Below are positions 55,901-64,000 of a stretch of 64,000 nt of DNA, piece by piece. The stretch comes from Aphelocoma coerulescens (lineage: Eukaryota > Chordata > Aves > Passeriformes > Corvidae), in assembly GCF_041296385.1 (NCBI RefSeq), contig NC_091013.1:69595563-69659562 (forward strand). Reading direction: 5' to 3'. Numbering within the stretch: position 1 is the stretch's first letter; every line of letters starts with the position of its first letter. The notes under the pieces are model-generated. The model was not told the DNA's origin. It made no database searches and saw nothing but the letters and a program-made list of their open reading frames with translations. The position numbers and the translations under genes were made by a program.

Positions 55901-57639
55901 AAATCACAGAAAGCAAGAGAACCAAGTCTCATTTTTAAATGTCATTTTTCTCATTATAGTAGTCCTCCTGTGAATATCAAAACTGATCATGTGAAAATAT
56001 CTATGACAAGTATTTCATATTTAGATTTTGAATGCTAATTGGAATTCTGAACTCTTTTTATTGCCCTAAATTGCCTTAAACCTATACAAACTGTAAGGTA
56101 GAGATATATATATTCAATATTCTTGAATTAAAGTTTTTGAAAAGTTGAGGTATCTGATAAAACCAAGAAGCTGAAATAAGACAGTAACGGCTTATGGCCC
56201 AAAACACAGGCATAAATATGGTTGATAAGGAATTTGAACTGTGTGTACAGAGAAGTTTTAATTTTTTTTTTTTTAAAGAGAAAGATGTGTATGGGGAGAG
56301 ATGCAGATGGGGAGGAAGAGAAGCACCATATGAAGCTGACAGAGAAGGCAGAAGGAAGCATATGTTGTGACATGAAAACTATAACCCTGAAAAAAGCTAA
56401 GGGTAAGTGCTGGCTTAAAGAAGCTTGGAACACTAAGACATGAAACACCCTGTTTGATTCTTCCTGATGTTGCATATTCCCTCTGAACAAGTGACAATAC
56501 ATCAAGGAAATAACCAGCTCATCAATTTCTCATCTGAATGGGAAAAACCTGCAGAATTTAAATTTTGGTATAATGCTGAAATTAAAAAAGGGAAAACAAG
56601 TATTTTTAGGGCAAGCTATTATGAAGATAACTAAAAGTGTCAAATTGCCCAAATGCAGGAAACAGAATTAGTTTCATTTAAGGGCACGAACAGGATTTGT
56701 AACAAACTAATGGGATTTATTTTGAAATCTATTATGCTTTGTCTGAGATATGTAGATGAAAATAAGATGATTCAGTAAATTTCCATTTGTTGTAGAGGAT
56801 TTGATGCCCACACTTGGAAGAAACTGAGAAAAAGAACTTTGGGTTTCACCTTAAGACATAAAGGGGAAACATTTGTTAAGGAGGAAAGAAGCTAACATTG
56901 AAAAACAATAAAAATGAATTTTTTTTCTCAGAACTGTTATTTATCATTTTTAGTCAGAAGGAGATGAAAGAGTAAAGATGTTCTCAGACCAACTCACTGA
57001 TTGATTAACATATAGACAGGAATTTGCTGTACAGTATTACTGTGTTTCTAGGCATTTATTCAAGTTGTGGAGTTGTTGTCCATAATTAATTTCACCTTCA
57101 TAAATTAATATCCAATTAGGAAGCTAATTAAAATATAAGTCACCTGTGATTTTATTATATTTTTAGCTAAGCTATGTATATATAACTATAATCTAACTTA
57201 GAATTTCAAGTCTTGTATGGTATTTTGTTGGCTCATACCATCCAACTTCATTCTTGTTTCTTCAGACATTTTGGGAAGATTTTACGATAATATATTTAAA
57301 GTTCATAATTTACAAATACTATAGAATGTAGAATACATTAGAATGTCAGACCTCTCACTTTTCCTCTCAGTACTAACCTTCTGTGGTTCTTAATAGTCTC
57401 TTTGTTTCTTAATGAACAAAGAGTAAGCTTTGTGGCACCTATAGATTAAATAGTAAATGCTGGTTGCTGCTTTCTGCAAAGACATTATGCAAAGACACAA
57501 AAGCTGAAGAGGCTTAGAAGTTCATTGTGTTGAACTGCAAACACCAGGAAAAAATTTCTTTATAGTTGGGTTATATTTGACAAAACGAAACCGTAATATT
57601 TTGTAACATGAGCATCTGTGTTAAAGAACTTGAAAGTTG

Positions 57640-57668
57640 TTTGTTTATCTTGAGAAAAGATAAACAAA
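57640..57668. repeat. Perfect inverted repeat, 12-bp arms, 5-nt loop
   Basis: TTTGTTTATCTT, loop GAGAA, AAGATAAACAAA. The arms are perfectly complementary and the repeat lies just left of the recognisable CR1 3' fragment. It is not part of the CR1 sequence that I recognise. Confidence 0.7.
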
Positions 57669-57669
57669 A

Positions 57670-57945
57670 CCATATAGGACAAGAGTACATGGCCTCAAGT
57701 TAGGCCAGGAGAGGTTTAGATTGGATACTGGGAAAAATGTCATCACCAAAAGAGTTGTGAAACATTGGAACAAATTGCCCAGAGAGGTGGTTGAGTCACC
57801 ACCCCTGGGGGTGTTTAAAAGACACGTGGATGCGGCACTTAGGGACATCATTTATTGATGGATTTGGCTGTGTTAGGTTAAGGGTTGGATTCAATGATCT
57901 TAGAGCTCCTTTTCTATCTAAATGATCCTATGATTCTATACATAT
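57670..57945 (+). mobile_element. CR1 LINE 3' end, about 275 bp
   Basis: This is the clearest CR1 copy in the window. It contains TAGGACAAGAGTACATGGCC, AGGAGAGGTTTAGATTGGAT, CATTGGAACAAATTGCCCAG, TGGTTGAGTCACCACCCCTG, GGTTGGATTCAATGATCTTA and the terminal CCTATGATTCTATA. It is 5'-truncated, as most CR1 copies are. A 12-bp-arm inverted repeat abuts its left edge. Confidence 0.93.
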
Positions 57946-60044
57946 TTGTACTATATGCTGCAACTAAGAGCAAATCTGCAGCTGCCACTGTGCAGATAGA
58001 GAACGGAAGCTTGAATCTTTGAAGAATCACACTCATGTCTGCCCAAGTATTTTCCTACTTATCCATTTTGGATGCCAAAAGGCATTGCTATTACCACAGT
58101 ATTTATTGTGCAGAAGTGATGGCCTGTTTCTTACCCTGCCCCATCTGGGGTAAAGAAAGATCTCCCTAAATTCACCATTTCAATGAAGGGTCTCCAGCTC
58201 TCAAGTAGAACAGCAGTGTGCCTTCAGAACTGGGAACACTTTTCCAATAGAAATTATAGAATCACTACAGAAGTGTAGAGGTCTGGAGTGACAACCTGGT
58301 TTTTGTGTATTTTTAAAGTAACTGTATTCCAGTCAGGCTGTATCTCTCATGGCACAGAGAAGCATGAGTTTAGAAAGAGATTGCTAATGCTGTAATTATT
58401 TGTCAGGAACTAAAAACAGAGACTTGAGTCCTGTTTTGTCTCATGCCAGCCACGACCAGAGGTGTGTATGATTTTGGAAGCCATCTCAATTTCCATCATA
58501 TAAAAAGTATCAGAGTATCTGTCTAATTAACACCAGTTTTGGCATTCTGTGGCTGAGGAGTTCAATGAGACCTCTTTCCATTTTCTACCCTTAAAGCCTT
58601 TCAGATCTGCCCACTGAGTTACGTTGGTCCCTAACAAGGCTCAGAGGCTCTTCCACTGGGCATCTCCCTCTCCCTGCTGTCATCCCAGTTCTTCCCATTC
58701 ACGGTCCACTAGTCCCATGACAGAAGGTGCACTTGTGTGCTGGATCACAAAGCTACCATGACATACATGGCCAAACCTGCAGTGCAAGGCCATTTCCCAG
58801 CTAGTTCCTGCAAGTGGGGAATCCCACTTGGAGACCTTGTACTGTCACCATGTCCCTCTTCTCCAGGTTAAGCCGCTGCCTGTGGCTAAAACACAACCAA
58901 GCCAACCACTGCACCTAGCACTGCAAGCACCAAAAATGGGAAAGCAGCTCTGCCAGTAACTGAGAAGCAGACAACACTGGGCAAGTTGCGTGACAGGGAT
59001 AAAATAAGAGTTTCTTTTGGTCAGTGCAAGAAATTTCATAGGTTTGTCACAGGTGTCAGGCTACTTTATGGCACATCAGAAACTATCACGGACTCAAGAG
59101 AAAAAAAGCTGCAGCAAAGGACTGTTGCCATTTAGGATGCCATCAACAGTCCAGGAGATAAAAGTTACTTGGCCCTAAGAAGACAGAGTTGCCCGGAAAA
59201 GGTAGTGACCAGGAACTGATTTAAGTCTGCAAAGTGCCTGCAGCCATTCACAAAGTCGAGTAACAACATTATTCAAAAATTGTTATTCATTATTCAAAGA
59301 CATTAAAAGGACTGAAAATTGCATTTATTTTCGACATGTTCATTTCTCCAGGCATGCAGCTTTAAGCCTCAACTAGAGATAACATGAGCATCCTTTATGA
59401 ACTAAACCTGTTTTGAATTAACCATATCACAATTTTCTACTTACCATTTTTGTAATTTCCACCAGAACATCTCCGGTGTTAGACAACAGTTTCTGTAAGA
59501 CTGAATTTCCACAGTTTCTACCATTTTAAAAAATAAATACATCTCCATCATCATCCAGGAGAGAGTGATTTGTTTAGAAGAAACACGGGTAGTGAACATG
59601 ATAAATTTCCTTTTTATTTTAAACATGGTATAACTTCAAGAACAAACTAGATAGAATTACAAAATGAATGAACAGTATATGTGCTAATTAATAAACCTTA
59701 CTGCTGACATGTCAAATTTATTAGTTGGCAACTTTTCTAATAAGCTTAAATTCTATGTAGTCAGCATAAATGCAAATATATATTTTTTAAGAATATTTAT
59801 CTAGAAAAAAGTTTTTGTACTACCCATCTCAAATATGTTTTTACTGAAAAGGTTTATCAGAGCTAAAATGGAACTTTCTATTCTCTTCGTGATTCAGAGC
59901 AGACAAATAGGAATTTAAATGGGAAATCAAGCAGTAAAATTGTGTTTATCTGGGAGCAGGATTTCTTTGATTTCTTTTGTTTGAGTTTTTTCACTCTGAA
60001 TAAATGATCAAGTGTTTGTGGCTAGAATGCACATAAAAGAGAGA

Positions 60045-60190
60045 GACTTGGCAGTCTCTGCTTTCACAGACAGGGCACTCACACGAGAGACCCAGGTTCA
60101 AGACCTTGCTCTGAATGAAGGAAAGGAGTAATTCCAGCTCAAGTCCTCCACATGAGGGTCAGCACCTTAGCCACTGGCTATTTTTGTGAT
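60045..60190. repeat. SINE-like element with two opposed tRNA-like heads
   Basis: On the plus strand GGTTCAAGACC (60095-60105) fits the pol III B-box consensus GGTTCRANNCC, preceded by GGGCACTCACACGAGAGACC, similar to the body of tRNA-derived SINE heads. On the minus strand TGGCTAAGGTG (60163-60173) fits the A-box consensus TRGYNNANNNG, followed by CTGACCCTCATGTGGAGG. The two heads face each other. The plus A-box and the minus B-box are degenerate, so neither is an intact pol III promoter. It is not a functional tRNA gene. I cannot name the repeat family. Confidence 0.45.
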
Positions 60191-60544
60191 CCAGAAGGGC
60201 AAGGCTCTTAGTTTTGGCATGATGTATGTACATTTAATTTCACCTCCATGCTGAATAGAATGAACTTTTAAAACCAGTACTCAATAGGGCTCTGAATAAA
60301 GCCTCAAATACTGTATCAGTTATATAGAGAAGAAATTACATACTTTAGATATTTTTAAAATCAATTTTTTAATAGGAATACCTGTGTAATTTAGCTGCAC
60401 TTTGGTTATGTTCAGCTTTGCACAGGCTACACTTAAGTACATTTAAACTCCTAATAAAATCATATTTCAGTTACAGAATACTTGCTTCTCTCAAACTTTG
60501 AAAGTAATGTTTAAAGCCCCACACTTTTTACATTTGCAGCTTAC

Positions 60545-60711
60545 CTGTGGGAAACAGCTCCCCAGGCACCATGTTTATTTGTTAGTATGTTGAGTATCTT
60601 CTGTTTGAGCTGGTTGGCCGTAACATGATCTCGATGCTTAGCAGCACTGATGAGGTGATCACACATCTTCTCCTCCTCTCTCCGGTCAGCCGCGTACTGA
60701 GCACACTGTGA
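60545..60711 (-). CDS. NBEA: NBEA exon, 167 nt: linker before the PH-BEACH module
   Basis: The exon follows an acceptor, CTTTCATTCCCAG, and ends CACAG before the donor GTAAGC. It starts in phase 0 with [20 protein letters not shown] and continues through [18 protein letters not shown] and [17 protein letters not shown], ending two bases into a serine codon. That codon is completed by the first base of the exon at 25790. The charged, helix-prone sequence ([14 protein letters not shown]) is a conserved stretch of NBEA/LRBA proteins upstream of the PH domain. There is no catalytic motif, as expected for a scaffold. A second possible acceptor 6 nt downstream (TCACAG) would drop only two residues; I chose the first because its pyrimidine tract is better. 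The open frame runs on past the acceptor to an ATG at 60747, but that part is intron. Confidence 0.92.
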
Positions 60712-63039
60712 CTGGGAATGAAAGAGCATCCACTTGATTAAAGACATGCTAGTTATGATTGCCTTAAAATTATTATTTATTAAACTCTTTCAATATGAAA
60801 AAAACTCATTAAAATACTTTTCAGAAGAATAGGACGTCATTTGTCCTAGTTTCATCCAGGAAAGGGTTAATTTTTTACAGAAGCTGGAAGGGAGGAATGT
60901 TCAGACCCTAGTGTTATTTGATACTATCTCATGTCACTTGCCAGGGGCAGGAGTAAGGAAGACTGTCTCTCTGGTCAGGGAGAAAGTGTGGCAGGCAAAA
61001 TGGGGTCCAGTCCTGTTTTACTTACGGAGTAAACCACTTCTTTGTCTTATACCTTTTCTTATTAATATTGTTGCTGTTACTGTTCTCTTTCTTATCTCAT
61101 TGCTGTTTCCAGTAAATTGTTCTTAACTCGTGATTTTCACCTTTTGTGCCTCCAGTCTCAACTCCACCATGGAAGGGGCGTGGAAGTGACCAAAGAGTGT
61201 CTGGTTTAGGAGAGTCTTGGTGGGGACACTGAATTGTTCTGTAGTACTATTTCTAAACCACAACACGATTCAATTGAAATGGTTCTACTACTATATATTA
61301 TCCATAAAAAAGCACTCAGAACATGAAAAAATTGAAATACCAAGGGCAAAGGCAACAGAATTGCAATTAAAACCATTAAACTATACACCTCTGCATGTGT
61401 ATATGTGTGGCCATGGAAGGCTAACCTTAGAAGTTAGTCTTTCTTTGTAAATGTTTCACATGGTGTTAGGTATAAAATACAGCTCTAACATACATAGGAT
61501 AATATACAACAAAAAATTACGTACACTGATTTTGATCTTTGAATTATATTAAGACCTGAAATTAAAAAGTTATTTGATTATTTTATTACTACAGATGCTA
61601 AACTACAAAACTACCGGATATATTTTCTATTTCATATCACAACAGGCAAAATTTTGATAACATACTACCTCTTCTAAAAACCTAATGGATAAAAAAATCA
61701 CTCATATTTTAAACTGAAAAACATCTAATATTTCCATCATGTTTCCTTTGAGAGAAGACTACCTCTAAAATAAATACTGTGGTTCTTAAGTTTCTCACAA
61801 ATTTGTTTCTAAGCTGCCAGAATTCCATAGTGTATTTTTGTTTTCATAAATCCTTTCTTTATGTATAAGGACAATACTTTTTCACTTCTTTTCTCAAAAT
61901 CATGCTAAGTTCAAACTCAATTTCTCCTCCTCATAAAAATTCTTTCATAATGTCTAAAGAAAGGGAATGTCTAAAGCCAGAGTAATCAAAATAAATCCAC
62001 TAAAAGTAGAATTTTCTAGGTATAAATTACAAAGGCTAGATTGTTCTCAAAATAGCTAAATTAAAAAATACCTTTTAGGACACATTTTTGCACTTACAGT
62101 TTTTGTGAACCATTTTAGAACGTTTAGCCAACACTCAAAGCTGTAATAGTTCTGAATAGAATCCAATATTCTAGTATTCAAAAGAGCAATTAAAATTAAG
62201 TTAACCTCATACCTTATATTTTATTCTTCATATTTCTGCATACTACCTTTTTAGTACAGACCACATTAGCATTCCAGTAAGATTTTTACAGTGGTCTTTC
62301 TGTTGTGTTTACAGACATTATTTCAAGTAATCTATCTGGGAAAGAACAATGGTTACACTAATTCATAAAGGGTTAATTCATTTTTCAATTTATCTTCTTG
62401 TACAGGGAGGCACCAATTAGTACAGTGATCTGCCTTAGTAATGAGGTTAATATTTCACCAGCTCATTGGACAGTAAAATTAAATTTTCATTTTTCTTCCT
62501 GAACAATTACAAAGGTTAACAAAATGAAAGTTAACTGTGAAGTATCCATTCTGAGAGGAATTTTCCTGGCTGCAACTACAACTGGAGTCACAGAGTAAAA
62601 TTTAGATGCTGGTCTATGGCCTCTCCTCTATGCAGGAGACACAGTAACTTGGTGCAGCTTGGGCCAAATAATTTCACCCATAATGATTCAATTAAAGTTT
62701 AAAGGGTAGAAATAAAATAAAATAGTCATGCATTTCTCTAGCTGAGAGCAATGATTAACATGTACTAAACCCCAGGACATACACCTATACAGTTTATTAA
62801 AACAAAATGACAGATATACAGCCATGTAGTAGAAAACTACCAGAAATCTCTTTGTCCCTATTGCTTTCAAGTAGGATGAATAATAAAATGTTCAGTTATA
62901 TTCCCACCATTATTAAAGACAATATATAAAGCATTCTTTCAGACTTTAACCATCACCTTATTTAAGTACTTGTGAATTTCACATTTAAAACAGTCTACAT
63001 TTTACAATTTTCTTTTATGATTTGCAGTTTTAAACTTAC
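60712..63039 (-). other. NBEA: NBEA intron, 2,328 bp
   Basis: This intron separates the candidate microexon from the 167-nt exon and has GTAAGT and CCCAG boundaries. It contains an LTR at about 60842-61265 in the opposite orientation. From 61.3 to 63.0 kb I see only AT-rich sequence without a recognisable element. Confidence 0.65.
60842..61265 (+). mobile_element. Degenerate LTR of avian ERVL type
   Basis: The left end, TGTCCTAGTTTCATCCAGGA followed by AAGGGTTAATTTTTT, matches the start of the abundant avian ERVL-class LTRs (TGTCCTGGTTTCAGCCAGGA...GAGTTAATTTT). The right part keeps the T-rich run with TTATTAATATTGTTGCTGTT, the segment AGTAAATTGTTCTTAACTCG where the family has its AATTAAACTGTTCTTATCTC region, and the terminal TCTAAACCACAACA. 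At about 424 bp it is shorter than complete copies, suggesting internal deletion. I could not find a convincing target duplication (TCATT against CGATT). It lies in the NBEA intron in antisense orientation to the gene. The family name comes from remembered repeat sequence. Confidence 0.72.
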
Positions 63040-63068
63040 TCGCCTAAAAAGTGTATCTCGGTCTTTTC
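63040..63068 (-). CDS. NBEA: Candidate 29-nt NBEA microexon
   Basis: On the minus strand a 3' splice site (TTTCCTGTAG) is followed by 29 bases and then a strong donor, GTAAGT. Read from phase 1 the bases give GA plus nine full codons, K-D-R-D-T-L-F-R-R. The segment ends in phase 0, exactly the phase in which the next exon (60711) begins. If the preceding exon ends in G, the split codon is glycine, giving GKDRDTLFRR. The segment is too short to appear as an open frame. Its length is not a multiple of three, so skipping it would shift the frame. The polypyrimidine tract is weak, being TTTTCATTACATTTCCTGTAG. Phase agreement, the good donor and the protein-like peptide support a real exon, but no transcript confirms it here. 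Confidence 0.6.
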
Positions 63069-64000
63069 CTACAGGAAATGTAATGAAAATTTTCATATAT
63101 GAAAAATGTGTTGGTTTCTTTACCAGACAATAGACAGACTTGAGGCTATTCCTTTAGGGAATTTAGTTAATATTCTAAATCTTATTTGCTAACAGAAGCT
63201 AGAAGTTAATTGAATATTCTCATTTTGTCTAGAGTTCTGACAGATCTTATACCTCAATGTATTCTTCAAAGAGCAGATAACTCAATCTTCCATTGTCATC
63301 TTAGGTTACTGCATGATGCTCTGATAGATATCAAATGTTATTTATTGTTGAGGCAATATGAAACTTCACTCTGACATACACTTAATTGTAGATGCAATTT
63401 TATCTACGTTCAAAATATCCAGTATAAGCTTGGTAATAAAGTTGTTGCAATCCCATATGACAAGTGTCTGCTGTCTGCTCTGACAAAATGAAGTAAAGGT
63501 TATGTGTATTCAAAATGACAACAGATATCACTGTGTCTCACAGTTTTCAGCTAGGTCAAGGAGCACAAAAACTAGGACACCAAAGTGCACATTTAAGAGA
63601 GCTGTTTCAAGGAGATAAAAACCTCATCAAAACTTACTGGATCCTATTTCTAGTCACCAGGTGCTTGTTGACATTTTCTGACAGATTAATAAAATGATAT
63701 AGCTATTTATTATCATCAATACTAAGTATATCTCACTGCTAATGCTGGTTCACTTGAGCAGTAAAACGTGGAAATATATGACTGCACATATATACCCACA
63801 TATATACCATACACCAATGCATGCAAACACAAGGCAGGTTCAGAAACAATAAAAACAGTGATGAAATATTGTGTGAAATACCATAGTAATGCAAACCCAT
63901 ATTTGATAAAGTCATGACAAAAATGAAGTCTTAACCTTACACCATTACTTTTGCTTTTTTTTTTCTTTAATAGGAACAAAATTAATCCTGTATAAACAAA
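63069..64000 (-). other. NBEA: NBEA intron, partial, upstream of the candidate microexon
   Basis: I see no exon in this stretch. A perfect 16-bp palindrome, TTTTCATATATGAAAA (63090-63105), lies 21 nt upstream of the candidate splice acceptor. A TA/CA-rich tract lies at 63775-63835. The short open frames on either strand show no family resemblance. Confidence 0.6.
63775..63835. repeat. TA/CA-rich degenerate dinucleotide tract
   Basis: ATATATGACTGCACATATAT and ACCCACATATATACC segments, similar in character to the tract at 22.8 kb. Confidence 0.7.

Larger units (their letters stand above)
25791..60544 (-). other. NBEA: NBEA intron, 34,754 bp
   Basis: This intron has a GTAAGC donor and a TTTTCCAG acceptor, and phase 2 is carried across it. 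It holds a CR1 3' end (57.67-57.95 kb), an opposed pair of tRNA-like sequences (60.05-60.19 kb), simple repeats listed separately and a 74-codon exon-like open frame (36592-36816). No open frame from a methionine exceeds 125 codons, and none resembles a family I know. The intervals 26.9-36.5, 36.9-47.7, 48.2-52.0 and 53.0-57.6 kb otherwise hold nothing I can name. Confidence 0.9.
1..64000 (-). other. NBEA: Neurobeachin gene body, internal part (both ends outside the window)
   Basis: Three clear exons and one candidate microexon share the minus strand, keep a continuous reading phase and encode peptides characteristic of neurobeachin, for example HDFWRLDYWEDDLRRRRRF and ELMLEGDDDAVSLLQEKEID. 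Neurobeachin is a very large BEACH-family scaffold of neuronal post-Golgi membrane traffic and synapse function, and it anchors protein kinase A. The order of the known protein places these exons in the linker between the large N-terminal region and the PH-BEACH-WD40 C-terminus; no PH, BEACH or WD40 exon lies in the window. The wide exon spacing fits the very large NBEA locus of vertebrates. The paralogue LRBA has the same architecture, but the linker wording (VVKSKKTFRSQ, VSLLQEKEIDNLAG) fits NBEA better. That distinction rests on remembered family sequence, not on an alignment. Confidence 0.9.

Noticed and set aside
56128..56505. Longest methionine-initiated open frame (125 codons, minus strand)
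   Set aside because: It is rich in F, S and L and overlaps an A/T-rich run. It has no recognisable motif, and its length is within what chance gives in 64 kb of AT-rich sequence.
60045..60190. A functional tRNA gene
   Set aside because: A-box and B-box matches lie on opposite strands, no cloverleaf can be drawn from one strand, and the partner boxes are degenerate.
25791..60544. MAB21L1 or another nested single-exon gene in the large intron
   Set aside because: MAB21L1 would appear as an uninterrupted frame of roughly 360 codons; the longest frame in the window is 125 codons.
1..64000. Assignment to LRBA instead of NBEA
   Set aside because: The linker peptides (FVRNAFGSTH, VVKSKKTFRSQ, SLLQEKEIDNLAG) fit remembered NBEA rather than LRBA. 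A protein alignment would settle it.
1..64000. CRISPR arrays, operons, ribosome-binding sites, phage or plasmid features
   Set aside because: The split exons, CR1 and LTR content and base composition are those of a vertebrate nuclear intron; none of these features is present.

Overview
The window looks like an AT-rich stretch of a bird genome. It carries several CR1 LINE 3' fragments, two of them ending in the typical ATTCTATG-type tail, and two LTRs of avian endogenous-retrovirus type. It contains no complete gene and no bacterial-style coding. It lies inside one very large gene on the minus strand, which I identify as neurobeachin (NBEA) from the peptides of three clear exons. LRBA, the paralogue, is the main alternative and fits less well.

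In transcription order (right to left) the coding content is: a candidate 29-nt microexon at 63040-63068, a 167-nt exon at 60545-60711, a 125-nt exon at 25666-25790 and a 144-nt exon at 5600-5743. Reading phases agree across every junction (0, then 2, then 1, ending in 1), and every donor and acceptor is GT/AG. Together they encode about 155 residues of the linker just before the PH-BEACH module. The PH, BEACH and WD40 exons must lie beyond coordinate 1, and the N-terminal two thirds of the protein beyond 64000. Everything else (about 99 percent) is intron, including one intron of 34,754 bp and one of 19,922 bp.

Mobile elements by region. 13.7 kb: a CR1 3' tail. 18.8-20.2 kb: a small nested complex in which a sense CR1 is split by a 635-bp solo LTR with a perfect 6-bp target duplication, followed by an antisense CR1 piece. 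57.7-57.9 kb: a CR1 3' end. 60.05-60.19 kb: opposed tRNA-like (SINE-like) heads. 60.84-61.27 kb: an ERVL-type LTR about 130 bp from an NBEA splice acceptor. The remaining intron holds simple repeats, homopolymers and small inverted repeats.

I found no nested protein-coding gene; MAB21L1, which is known to be nested in NBEA in other vertebrates, is not here. I also saw no recognisable RNA gene, CRISPR array or operon. The most interesting observations are the putative microexon, the nested LTR complex, the opposed tRNA-like heads, and an exon-like 74-codon open frame in the large intron. No previously undescribed biological system is evident to me.
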